In this document: positions 1 to 6,819 of the stretch, piece after piece
Numbering within the stretch: the first letter of the stretch is position 1
Layout of the letters: each line of letters starts with the position of its first letter
Origin: Paraburkholderia aromaticivorans
GTDB taxonomy: Bacteria; Pseudomonadota; Gammaproteobacteria; Burkholderiales; Burkholderiaceae
Direction of reading: 5' to 3'
Assembly: GCF_012689525.1 (NCBI RefSeq)
Contig: NZ_CP051515.1
Location: forward strand, 310,001-374,000
Length of the DNA: 64,000 bases
Program-made: the position numbers and the translations under genes
Notes under the pieces: generated by a model
The model's input: only the letters and a program-made list of their open reading frames with translations
Databases searched by the model: none
Told to the model about the DNA's origin: nothing

Positions 1-10
1 CGCGGTTTGT

Positions 11-318
11 TCAATCCGACGTGCGCTTGCTGCGTTGCATGATCTGCTGTTTTGTCATTGGTTTCCCACCGATCGTGTAGTCGCGATCGACGCCAATGGT
101 GATCCGGCCGTAGCGATAGCCAATGCTGAGAAAGACGCGCTGGCCGGGTCGGAAGCCAGCGAATTCGAGCATCGTGTGGTGATTTGCATCCATGGAAAGG
201 CGACCCGCTTACGCTTGTCTTGCAATGTGTCCGAAGGCGCTGCTTGCTCGAGAACAACAGAAATTCGCGTGCACTCCTCGGCACGGGTTCGGCGTGGTTT
301 AAGATTGGCGTTAGCCAT
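11..318 (-). pseudogene. SymE-type toxin gene, frameshifted
   Basis: The start at 318 (protein begins MANANLKPRRTRAEE) has a strong AAGGAG Shine-Dalgarno site. The frame runs to about 195 and reaches RVAFPWM, after which the similarity moves to the +1 frame: HTMLEFAGFRPGQRVFL, then a basic tail ending at 11. Together these parts give the SymE pattern of a short basic N-terminus, a PW-hydrophobic strand, then xLxxAGFxxGxxV and a strand reading YGRITI, an AbrB-like fold. Family members are type I toxins or RNA/DNA-associated SOS-linked proteins. The two frames overlap near 170-195, so a one-base indel is the simplest reading; programmed frameshifting is not excluded. I saw no antisense RNA promoter that I could defend. 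Confidence 0.6.
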
Positions 319-677
319 GAGCAGCTCCTTGGTTGAGTTGGTTGTGGTCAGCGGGCCTTGAGCGTTGGTAGCACTCCTGGTCCGCGCTTCTTCTGCTGCG
401 TATATCCCCTTTTCGGTCACCAGGTGTTGGCGGTCAATTTCACCTTAAACCTGCGTCCTCTTCACTCAATCCGATAGACTCACGATTAAGACTTTTAAGA
501 AATACCTATAAGATTCCTAAAGATCACGGCTCGTGGTCTTCATGGAAAAAACACACCATTGGGATGAAGATTGATGGTTAAACTATACAGTCAATCCCTA
601 ACTCAATAAATTGAAGTGTCGATATTTTTTGATCGAAGAGGTCTTGGGGCGCCGGCTTTTCTCTCAGACCTCGTTGC
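319..677. other. AT-rich non-coding stretch
   Basis: There is no convincing coding region here. The segment from about 470 to 660 is clearly richer in A and T than the rest of the window, and it separates the broken symE-like gene from the methyltransferase-family gene. Part of it probably carries the symE promoter, since transcription runs leftward from about 400. Local low GC next to several broken genes would fit an acquired or eroding segment, but I see no direct repeats or integrase. Confidence 0.4.
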
Positions 678-1343
678 TCAATCAAACACCCGCGACAACT
701 TGGCAAAGACCCCGTTCCGCGCAATCCACGCCGCGTACTCCCGGTACTTCGGATCATTCATCAAATGCTTTTCTTCTGTCGTGGCACGTAAGAAATAAAG
801 CATGTTCACCGCCGGTAGCGCCGCGCAATGCGTCACCGCCGCTCGCCATCCCAGCGGCTCGATAAACGGCACCCCCACCATCCAGTAGGAAAGATTCTTG
901 GCGATATTGGCGGGATGCTTGGTGAACCGATAAGGTCCCGAAGTGATGATCCCTCGATTGGTCAAATTCGAAAACCGCAAGCCGAACGAGATCGTGCTGA
1001 GCGCATAGCAAAGCAGCAACGCAACGATAACTGCGCCCCAAAGCACGCGCACAACAGGCATCGAAATAAGCCAGTTGTCCCAGAACAACGAGCCTTCGTA
1101 GTGGATGTACTGGTTCGAGATCAGCGACCAGAACGGGTCATATAGCTCGCAAACGGCGATGGTCGCGATGATCGCCAGTCAGGCAACGGTACTGCGCGCG
1201 GCGCCATCTAGCGAACTGCTGTCGCGCAGCAACCAGAGCGTGAGCAATCCAACGGCGATCCCGAGCAGGCCGATCGAATAGGGCGTCGCCGAGCGCGGCT
1301 GCGGGTCGTGCACGCGCGCGATGGTATCGAAAGTGGAGTTCAT
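678..1343 (-). pseudogene. Isoprenylcysteine methyltransferase-family membrane protein, in-frame TGA
   Basis: From ATG at 1343 the frame reads MNSTFDTIARVHDPQPR and one membrane segment, then hits TGA at codon 55 (1179-1181). The same frame continues without a shift through LAIIATIAVCELYDPFW and further membrane helices. It ends with the hallmark C-terminal region: GPYRFTKHPANIAKN and TEEKHLMNDPKYREYAAW, the SAM-binding signature of ICMT/phospholipid N-methyltransferase-like integral membrane proteins. The total would be about 221 residues, normal for the family. An internal start at 1088 would give a 136-residue product lacking the first two or three helices. I infer a nonsense mutation (TGG or CGA to TGA); the substrate is unknown. 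Confidence 0.6.
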
Positions 1344-1421
1344 GTCATCACCGTCGTCATGACATTGAAGGCGGCCGGCCTGTTGATTTTTGGGTGCCCG
1401 GCCGCCGTGCTTGCGTAGCGC

Positions 1422-1720
1422 TTATTTGCCGGCCGCAGCGACGCCGCCCAGCGATCCGAGGTTGCCGATCAGTCCGGTCGACGGCGGGATGGAGACGCCG
1501 CCCGAGTCACCTGTGCCGCCAAGTCCGCCGATTCCGCCGATCCGCCGATTCCGCCGATCGGCCCGAGCAAGCCCGTGATCGGCGCGAGCGGATTGGTGGT
1601 CGCGCCCGTGAACAGCCCGCCCGTGCTCGTAGACGTTTTGCTCAATTGGCTCACGACGCCGCCGACGTCCTTGCCGAGTTGATTCGCTGATTCGCTAATT
1701 CGTCTCAACGGCAAACTCAT
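1422..1720 (-). pseudogene. Glycine-rich collagen-like repeat protein, frameshifted
   Basis: The start at 1720 gives MSLPLRRISESANQLGKDVGGVV, then a Thr/Gly-rich stretch and LLGPIGGIGG. At that point the frame slips inside tandem GGAATCGGC units around 1535-1560. Reading on in the other frame restores the pattern (GIGGLGGTGDSGGVS, then PPSTGLIGNLGSLGG) and ends at a TAA at 1422-1424. One of the repeat units lacks a base. Burkholderia genomes carry short collagen-like or glycine-repeat surface/secreted proteins of this kind; function is unknown and no signal peptide is visible at this start. It could be a decayed fragment or a phase-variable gene. Confidence 0.5.
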
Positions 1721-1833
1721 GTTCCGCTCGCGTGCTACGTAACGCGCGCGCCCGACGTAACGGTGCGAGACGGCTGCCAATCATCGAGCAGCGCCTTCGC
1801 ATCGGAACGGCAAGCGCGCGCCGCAAACCAGCA

Positions 1834-2997
1834 TCAGAACGCGGCCGTATAAATCGCCAGCGCATCCACCTCGCTCACCGGCCGCGGATTATTCACCAGC
1901 AACCGCGTCTGCAACATCGCATCGCTCGCCATCCGCTCCAACCCGCCTTGCTCGATGCCGACATCGCGCAGACGCGCCGGAATCGCCGTCGCGGCAATCA
2001 TCTGTTCGAGCCGCTCAATCAGCGCTTGCGTCTTGCTCTCGTCACTGCCGGTCACGCCCGGCACGACTACCTCAGCGAGTTCCGCGTACAACGGCGCCGC
2101 CGCTTCCGCATTGAAGCGCAACACATGCGGCAACACGAGCGCGTTCGAAAGACCATGCGGCACGTGATAAATGCCGCCGATCGGATACGCGAGCGCGTGA
2201 ACCGCGGCAACCGGCGAATTCGCAAACGCCTGGCCCGCGAAGGTGGCGCCGAGCAGCATCGCCTCACGCGCCTCACGGTTGCCGCCGTTCTCACAAGCCG
2301 GCAGCAGGTTGCGCGACAACAGGTCGAGCGCCTTCACCGCGAGCAGGTCGGAGACCGGATTCTTCAGATGCGCGGACGTGTACGCCTCGATCGCATGCAC
2401 CATCGCATCGACGCCGGTCGCCGCAGTCGCCGCAACAGGCAGGCCAAGCGTGAGCTCGGCGTCGAGAATCGCCAGATCCGCGATCAGTTGCGGCGCGACC
2501 ACGCCCATCTTCTTCGCTTCGCCCACCGTGACGATCGACACGGCCGTGACTTCGGAGCCGGTGCCCGCGGTGGTCGGCATCTGCACGAGCGGCAGACGCG
2601 CTACCATGATCTTGTTGACGCCGTACATCTCGCTGAGCGCCTGCTGTTGCTGCGGCGCGAGCACGGCGATCAGCTTCGCCACATCCATCGACGAGCCGCC
2701 GCCGAGCCCCAGCACGATTTCCGCGCCAGCAGTCCGTGCACGCGACGTCGCGTCGAGCACGATGTGTTCGGGCGGATCGGCGATCACGTCGTCGATCACG
2801 GTGGTGTCCCAGCCATGCGCCGCGAGATCGGCGAGCGCCGGATTCAACAACCCACTCCTGTGCAGAAAACCATCGGTGACGACGCACACACGCGTCAGCG
2901 CCGGAAATTGCGCGCGCAACAAAGCGCCGAGACGGCGCGCCGCACCGAACTCGACGACGAGCGTCGGCACCGTTTGAAACCGGAACGCGTTCATCAT
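1834..2997 (-). CDS. Iron-containing (group III) alcohol dehydrogenase
   Basis: A 387-residue NAD(P)-dependent, metal-requiring dehydrogenase of the Fe-ADH superfamily, which includes maleylacetate reductase, 1,3-propanediol dehydrogenase and lactaldehyde reductase. Seen in the sequence: an N-terminal Rossmann-type half with LGLGGGSSMDVAKL (dinucleotide diphosphate loop), MPTTAGTGSEVT, and the helical metal-binding half with GVDAMVHAIEAYTS (Asp and His ligands) and HALAYPIGGIYHVPHG (two His ligands). Length is normal. The start overlaps the stop of the upstream monooxygenase by four bases (ATGA), so the two are translationally coupled. Substrate is not decidable from sequence; the pairing with a quinol-monooxygenase-type protein suggests degradation of an aldehyde or aromatic compound. 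Confidence 0.9.
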   Translation of the reverse strand: MMNAFRFQTVPTLVVEFGAARRLGALLRAQFPALTRVCVVTDGFLHRSGLLNPALADLAAHGWDTTVIDDVIADPPEHIVLDATSRARTAGAEIVLGLGGGSSMDVAKLIAVLAPQQQQALSEMYGVNKIMVARLPLVQMPTTAGTGSEVTAVSIVTVGEAKKMGVVAPQLIADLAILDAELTLGLPVAATAATGVDAMVHAIEAYTSAHLKNPVSDLLAVKALDLLSRNLLPACENGGNREAREAMLLGATFAGQAFANSPVAAVHALAYPIGGIYHVPHGLSNALVLPHVLRFNAEAAAPLYAELAEVVVPGVTGSDESKTQALIERLEQMIAATAIPARLRDVGIEQGGLERMASDAMLQTRLLVNNPRPVSEVDALAIYTAAF

Positions 2998-3302
2998 GGC
3001 GCGTCTCCGGACACCATATGGCTTTCGACTTCGCGCCGGTCGAGCAGCGGAATGATGGTGCCGAAGCCGATTCGTTGGAAATGCTCGGTCTCGCGATGAT
3101 CGGCGAGCCCGTCGGCGTCGCGGTACTTCTCGAGAATCACGAAGTGGTCCGGCTCCAGCGGCGAGCGAAAGAATTCGTAGTAAAGGTTTTTCGGCTCTTT
3201 CCGGGTTGCCGCGGCGAGTTCCGTGAGGGGCTTCACGATCGCTTCGCCGTTACCGGGCTTGGCGAAATAATGCGCGATCACCTGCAGGTAAGCATGGGTC
3301 AT
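2994..3302 (-). CDS. Antibiotic-biosynthesis-monooxygenase (quinol monooxygenase-like) domain protein
   Basis: A 102-residue single ABM/YgiN-type dimeric alpha-beta barrel. The sequence starts MTHAYLQVIAHYFAKPGN and has the family's middle block, EFFRSPLEPDHFVILEKYRD, followed by the ETEHFQ segment. Such proteins oxidise quinols or act as small-molecule binding or detoxifying partners without a metal cofactor. It is first in a two-gene leftward operon and overlaps the alcohol dehydrogenase by ATGA at 2994-2997. Family assignment is solid; the actual substrate is unknown. Confidence 0.85.
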   Translation of the reverse strand: MTHAYLQVIAHYFAKPGNGEAIVKPLTELAAATRKEPKNLYYEFFRSPLEPDHFVILEKYRDADGLADHRETEHFQRIGFGTIIPLLDRREVESHMVSGDAP

Positions 3303-3343
3303 CAGTCACTCCAACGGGGTGAGTACTTCAACGTTTCAGCGTT

Positions 3344-3492
3344 TTAACGCTCAGGATTCAGATTCCACAACTCGCTGTCGCTGGTCGAGACCGCGACGGC
3401 GCCGTTCTTCATGGGCGCAGGCGACAGTTGTACCAGATTCGGATCGCTTTGCTCCAATGCCTTGACGCTGCGCGGCCACGTAGAGCGTCCGT
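3344..3492 (-). pseudogene. Unidentified gene remnant (C-terminal tail)
   Basis: One frame reads protein-like text (WPRSVKALEQSDPNLVQL, then KNGAVAVSTSDSELWNLNP) up to a TAA at 3344-3346. Upstream of about 3490 the frame degenerates into arginine-rich noise with no start codon or Shine-Dalgarno site. I do not recognise the family. The remaining space up to 3740 holds nothing else I can support apart from GC-rich palindromes (for example around 3670-3690). This looks like the 3' end of a gene deleted when the siderophore locus or its neighbour was rearranged. Confidence 0.3.
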
Positions 3493-3741
3493 CACGAAGA
3501 CTTCGATGCATAGCGAGGATGCCGAGCGTTGGAGCGAAAGAGAGCCGAACGCGATTGCTTGGGACCAGGGCACGGATTTCCGCTATTGCACGGCCATCTC
3601 AAGCGACGCGCTTCGCCACCGATGGTACGGATGCCTAACATAATTTCACGGCTGCTAGCCTGGGCGGTAAGCGGCCGGCCGCCGTTATGCATTTGGAATC
3701 ATCAGACAAAACTATCGGAAACTGTAAGGTTATTCCAGATC

Positions 3742-3769
3742 TTGATTGAGAATGATTCGCGTTTACGTT
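3742..3769 (+). promoter_or_regulatory. orbS promoter with overlapping Fur-type site
   Basis: A -35-like TTGATT (3742-3747) and a -10-like TACGTT (3764-3769) are 16 bases apart. Overlapping them, 3745-3763 reads ATTGAGAATGATTCGCGTT, which matches the pattern I expect for a Burkholderia Fur box (AATGAGAATGATTCGCATT) at 17 of 19 positions. Placement implies iron-dependent repression of the sigma factor gene, as known for orbS in Burkholderia cenocepacia. Confidence 0.75.
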
Positions 3770-3808
3770 AGATTGGCGCTTCATCCTTTGAGAAAGCGGA
3801 GCGAATCT

Positions 3809-4480
3809 ATGGCTGAGGTGCTCGTCCGGCGAGAGCCTTCAACAGCGATGCCGATATCGGTTCTCAACACCGGAGGCGCCTGTCCACCCGTTTCGCGGCG
3901 CGCGCGCAACCACGCGCGTGAGGTGGATTCGGAGAACGGGACGCTGCTGGACGTGCTGATCGACAACCGGCCGATGCTCGTCAATCTGGCGCGCGGTTTC
4001 GTGGGTTGCGCGAGTCTCGCGGAAGACGTGGTGCACGACGTCTTCATCAAGCTGGTCGACTTCCCCGATCAGGACGCGGTGCGTCAGCCGGTCGCCTACG
4101 TAACGCGCATGGTGCGCAACGCGTCGATCGACGCCTTCCGCCGCCAGAGCCTCGAAAACACCTATCACGCCGACGAAGACGACGGCCTGCACGTGCCATC
4201 GCCGGAACCTTCGCCGGAAGCGGCGCTGCTCGTGCGCGACACGCTGCGGCACGTCTACAACGCGCTGGAGCAACTGCCGCCGCGTAGCCGCGCCGCATTC
4301 GAAATGGTGCGCCTGCGCGAGGAAACGCTGCAAAGCACCGCACGAGCCCTCGATGTCTCGCAGACGCTGGTGCATTTCATGGTGCGCGACGCCGAAAAGC
4401 ATTGCGCCGATTGCCTCGACGCCTGCAATCGCGGCGAGGCCGGCCCCGCATTCTGCAGCGGCCGCGCGCGCCGGCGGTAA
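3809..4480 (+). CDS. orbS: ECF sigma factor controlling the siderophore locus (OrbS/MbaS type)
   Basis: A 223-residue sigma-70 family ECF factor of the PvdS/OrbS group. After about 50 N-terminal residues, region 2 reads LLDVLIDNRPMLVNLARGF, then AEDVVHDVFIKLVDF and AYVTRMVRNASIDAFRRQ. Region 4 is LEQLPPRSRAAFEMVRLRE plus the helix-turn-helix LQSTARALDVSQTLVHFMV. A Cys-containing tail (HCADCLDAC) resembles the OrbS C-terminus. I chose ATG 3809 (MAEVLVRREPS) because the earlier in-frame ATG at 3746 lies inside the Fur site and -10/-35 region. No anti-sigma gene is adjacent, as in other iron-starvation sigma factors controlled by Fur alone. It presumably recognises the three TAAA-N17-CGTC promoters in this locus. 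Confidence 0.92.
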   Translation: MAEVLVRREPSTAMPISVLNTGGACPPVSRRARNHAREVDSENGTLLDVLIDNRPMLVNLARGFVGCASLAEDVVHDVFIKLVDFPDQDAVRQPVAYVTRMVRNASIDAFRRQSLENTYHADEDDGLHVPSPEPSPEAALLVRDTLRHVYNALEQLPPRSRAAFEMVRLREETLQSTARALDVSQTLVHFMVRDAEKHCADCLDACNRGEAGPAFCSGRARRR

Positions 4481-4502
4481 AAAAGCGCGCGCATCAAACG
4501 TC
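4478..4502 (+). promoter_or_regulatory. OrbS-type promoter for orbH operon
   Basis: TAAA at 4478-4481 and CGTC at 4499-4502 are separated by exactly 17 bases, the arrangement reported for OrbS promoters. The TAAA includes the TAA stop codon of orbS. The start of orbH lies about 107 bases downstream. The same element, with identical spacing, occurs in front of orbE and orbI. Confidence 0.75.
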
Positions 4503-4608
4503 AACTGAATAGAAGCGGTGCGCGAGCGAATGCCGGCGCCGCCGTGCCGGGACATGCCAGCGGGCTGTCCGGGCGCTTCCTGACCTTTCATCGACTGAGC
4601 CTTTCATC

Positions 4609-4848
4609 ATGACGCAAGCACAGCAGACCTCCAGCGCGGCAGCCGGCGAGGCGGACGACCTCGTCTACAACGTCGTCATCAACGACGAAGAGCAGTACTC
4701 GATCTGGCCGACGTTCCGCGACGTGCCGGCCGGCTGGCGCGAAGTGGGCGTGCGCGGCCAGAAGGCCGAATGCCTCGCGCACATCGAGACCGTGTGGACA
4801 GACATGCGTCCAGCCAGCTTGCGCCGCCACATGGACGCGACGGCCTGA
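4609..4848 (+). CDS. orbH: MbtH-like protein
   Basis: A 79-residue MbtH-family activator that binds NRPS adenylation domains and is often needed for their solubility or activity. The full signature is visible: [19 protein letters not shown], then [20 protein letters not shown] and RPASLRRHM, with the conserved Ser and Trp residues. The N-terminal 18 residues are low complexity. It is first in the orbH-orbG-orbC-orbD-orbF-orbB operon behind an OrbS-type promoter. Likely partners are the adenylation domains of OrbI and OrbJ. Confidence 0.96.
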   Translation: MTQAQQTSSAAAGEADDLVYNVVINDEEQYSIWPTFRDVPAGWREVGVRGQKAECLAHIETVWTDMRPASLRRHMDATA

Positions 4849-4933
4849 CGCGTCGACCTGACGCGCGCGCAGTGCAACCCGGTGGGCTTGGCCACGTGGC
4901 TGGCCGCGCCGCTTCAGCAAAAGGATTCAGAGT

Positions 4934-5956
4934 ATGACCATGCTTTCGATGCCGCTGCCCACGCTCGCCGATTTATCGATCGAGCCGGGCTTGCCGACTG
5001 TCGTCTCGCCGCGCGCGGGCGCGGAGATTTCCTTGGAGGAAGCGGCGCCGCTTCTACGTACGATTGTCGACGGCACGCTCGAACGCTCGGGTGGCGTGCT
5101 GTTCACGGGTGTCCGCGTGGCCTCGATCGACGCGTTTCAACGTTTCGCGGGCTCGTTCGGGCATCCGCTGATCGGTTATGAGTTCGCGTCGACGCCGCGC
5201 AGCCAGGTGGAAGGCGCGGTGTATACCTCGACCGAATATCCGCCGCATCGCTCGATTCCTTTGCATAACGAGCAGTCGTACACGCGCGAATGGCCGCTGC
5301 GTATCTGGTTTCACTGTGCGCTCGCCGCGCGCACCGGCGGCGCGACGCCGATCGCCGATAGCCGTGCAATCTATCGCGCGCTCGATCCGGCGCTGGTCGA
5401 GCACTTTGCGAAGCGTGAACTGCTCTACGTGCGCAACTTCGGGCAAGGGCTCGATCTGCCGTGGGAGCAGGCGTTCGGTTCGGAGGATCCGCGCACGGTC
5501 GAGCAGATTTGCCGCACGCGCGGCATCGAATGCGAATGGCGCTACAGCGAAGACGGCGAACTGCTACTGCGCACGCGCGAGCGCTGCCAGGCGGTGGCGC
5601 GCCATCCGCACACCGGCGAGCGTGTCTGGTTCAATCAGGCGAATCTGTTCCATCTTTCGTCGCTCGACGAAGACATGCAGGAGGCGCTGATCGACTCGGT
5701 CGGCCTCGAAAACGTACCGCGCAACGTCTATTACGGCGACGGCGAACCGCTCGAAGCCGACGCGCTCGCGGAAATCCGCGGCGTGCTCGATCAGCAGCGA
5801 ATCGTGTTCCCGTGGCTGACCGGCGACGTGCTGATGCTCGACAACATGCTGACGGCGCACGCACGCGATCCGTTCGAAGGCCCGCGCAAAGTCGTCGTCG
5901 CCATGGCGCGAAGCTACAGCGAGACCGAAGGCGAGAAACGGACGGCCGCGCAATGA
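4934..5956 (+). CDS. orbG: Fe(II)/2-oxoglutarate dioxygenase, siderophore aspartate beta-hydroxylase (TauD/TfdA family)
   Basis: A 340-residue TauD/TfdA-type dioxygenase. Iron ligands are visible as H111-N-E113 (PLHNEQSYT) and a distal His at about 309 (NMLTAHARDP), with the 2-oxoglutarate-binding Arg in GPRKVVVAM. The substrate Asp is inferred from the NRPS, whose second adenylation domain has an aspartate pocket, and from known ornibactin/malleobactin chemistry, which contains D-threo-beta-hydroxyaspartate. The hydroxy acid supplies one bidentate iron-binding group. AAAAGG precedes the ATG with good spacing, and the stop overlaps orbC (ATGA). Confidence 0.92.
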   Translation: MTMLSMPLPTLADLSIEPGLPTVVSPRAGAEISLEEAAPLLRTIVDGTLERSGGVLFTGVRVASIDAFQRFAGSFGHPLIGYEFASTPRSQVEGAVYTSTEYPPHRSIPLHNEQSYTREWPLRIWFHCALAARTGGATPIADSRAIYRALDPALVEHFAKRELLYVRNFGQGLDLPWEQAFGSEDPRTVEQICRTRGIECEWRYSEDGELLLRTRERCQAVARHPHTGERVWFNQANLFHLSSLDEDMQEALIDSVGLENVPRNVYYGDGEPLEADALAEIRGVLDQQRIVFPWLTGDVLMLDNMLTAHARDPFEGPRKVVVAMARSYSETEGEKRTAAQ

Positions 5957-6819
5957 CGAAATCGCAGGGCGCGGCGCTTGCGGCGCATTCGCTGACGGTC
6001 GGCTACCGCGATCACGTCGTGCTCCACGGTCTGAATCTGAGTATTGCGGCCGGCCGCATTACAGCGTTGTGCGGACCGAACGGCTGCGGCAAAAGCACGC
6101 TGTTGCGCACGCTTGCCGGCTTGCAACCGGCACTGTCCGGCAGCGTCGATGTCAACGGTGTGCCGCTCGCCTCGCACGGGCGCCGCGTGTTGGCGCGCAC
6201 GCTCACCATGCTCGCGCAGTTCAACCAGATCCCATCCGGCCTCACCGTGCGTGAGCTGGTCGCGTATGGTCGCTACGCGCACGGCGGCTGGCTGCGCGGA
6301 CTCTCGCGCGCGGACCACGCAGCAATCGACGAGGCGCTCGTCACCAGCGGTCTCGCCGACGACGCCGCACGCGACGTCGCCGCGCTCTCGGGCGGCGAAC
6401 GGCAACGCGCGTGGATCGCGATGGCGCTCGCACAACAGGCGCCGATCGTGCTGCTCGACGAACCGACGACCTATCTCGACATTCATCATCAACTAGATAT
6501 TCTGCGCGAGTTGCGGCGTCTGAATCGCGAGCGCGGCCTCACGATCGTATGGGTGCTGCACGACCTGAATCAGGCGGCGGCCTACAGTGACGAAATCGTG
6601 TTGATGCGCGCCGGCCGCATCGTCGCGCAAGGTTCGCCCGATGCAATGCTCGACCCGCGTCATCTGAACGAGACCTTCAGCGTGCCGATGCTCAAGATCG
6701 CGCATCCGCAAACGGGCGCGCCCATGTGTGTGCCGGCGTATGAAGGCGACCTCTTGGACAACCACGCCGACGCCCCTTCATTCGGCGAGAAAGCCATGAG
6801 CAAGGACGTCGCCGCATGA
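5953..6819 (+). CDS. orbC: Ferric siderophore ABC transporter ATP-binding protein
   Basis: A 288-residue FhuC/FepC-type ATPase that powers inner-membrane import of the ferric siderophore. Walker A is GPNGCGKS (residues 41-48), the ABC signature is LSGGERQRAW, Walker B is IVLLDEP with the following TTYLD, and the switch His lies in VLHDLNQ. The ATG is inside the orbG stop (ATGA, 5953-5956) and its own stop overlaps orbD (ATGA, 6816-6819), so translation is coupled through the operon. It pairs with the fused permease OrbD and the binding protein OrbB. Confidence 0.95.
   Translation: MTKSQGAALAAHSLTVGYRDHVVLHGLNLSIAAGRITALCGPNGCGKSTLLRTLAGLQPALSGSVDVNGVPLASHGRRVLARTLTMLAQFNQIPSGLTVRELVAYGRYAHGGWLRGLSRADHAAIDEALVTSGLADDAARDVAALSGGERQRAWIAMALAQQAPIVLLDEPTTYLDIHHQLDILRELRRLNRERGLTIVWVLHDLNQAAAYSDEIVLMRAGRIVAQGSPDAMLDPRHLNETFSVPMLKIAHPQTGAPMCVPAYEGDLLDNHADAPSFGEKAMSKDVAA

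Noticed and set aside
1179..1181. TGA as selenocysteine or programmed read-through
   Set aside because: This family has no known selenoprotein members and I saw no convincing SECIS-like hairpin; a nonsense mutation is simpler.
1732..3099. 455-codon plus-strand frame across the Fe-alcohol dehydrogenase
   Set aside because: Very Arg/His-rich and antisense to a gene with clear metal-binding and nucleotide-binding motifs.
3746..3808. Earlier start for orbS at ATG 3746
   Set aside because: This ATG is inside the Fur-type site and between the -35 and -10 elements, and the extra 21 residues do not look like the family N-terminus.
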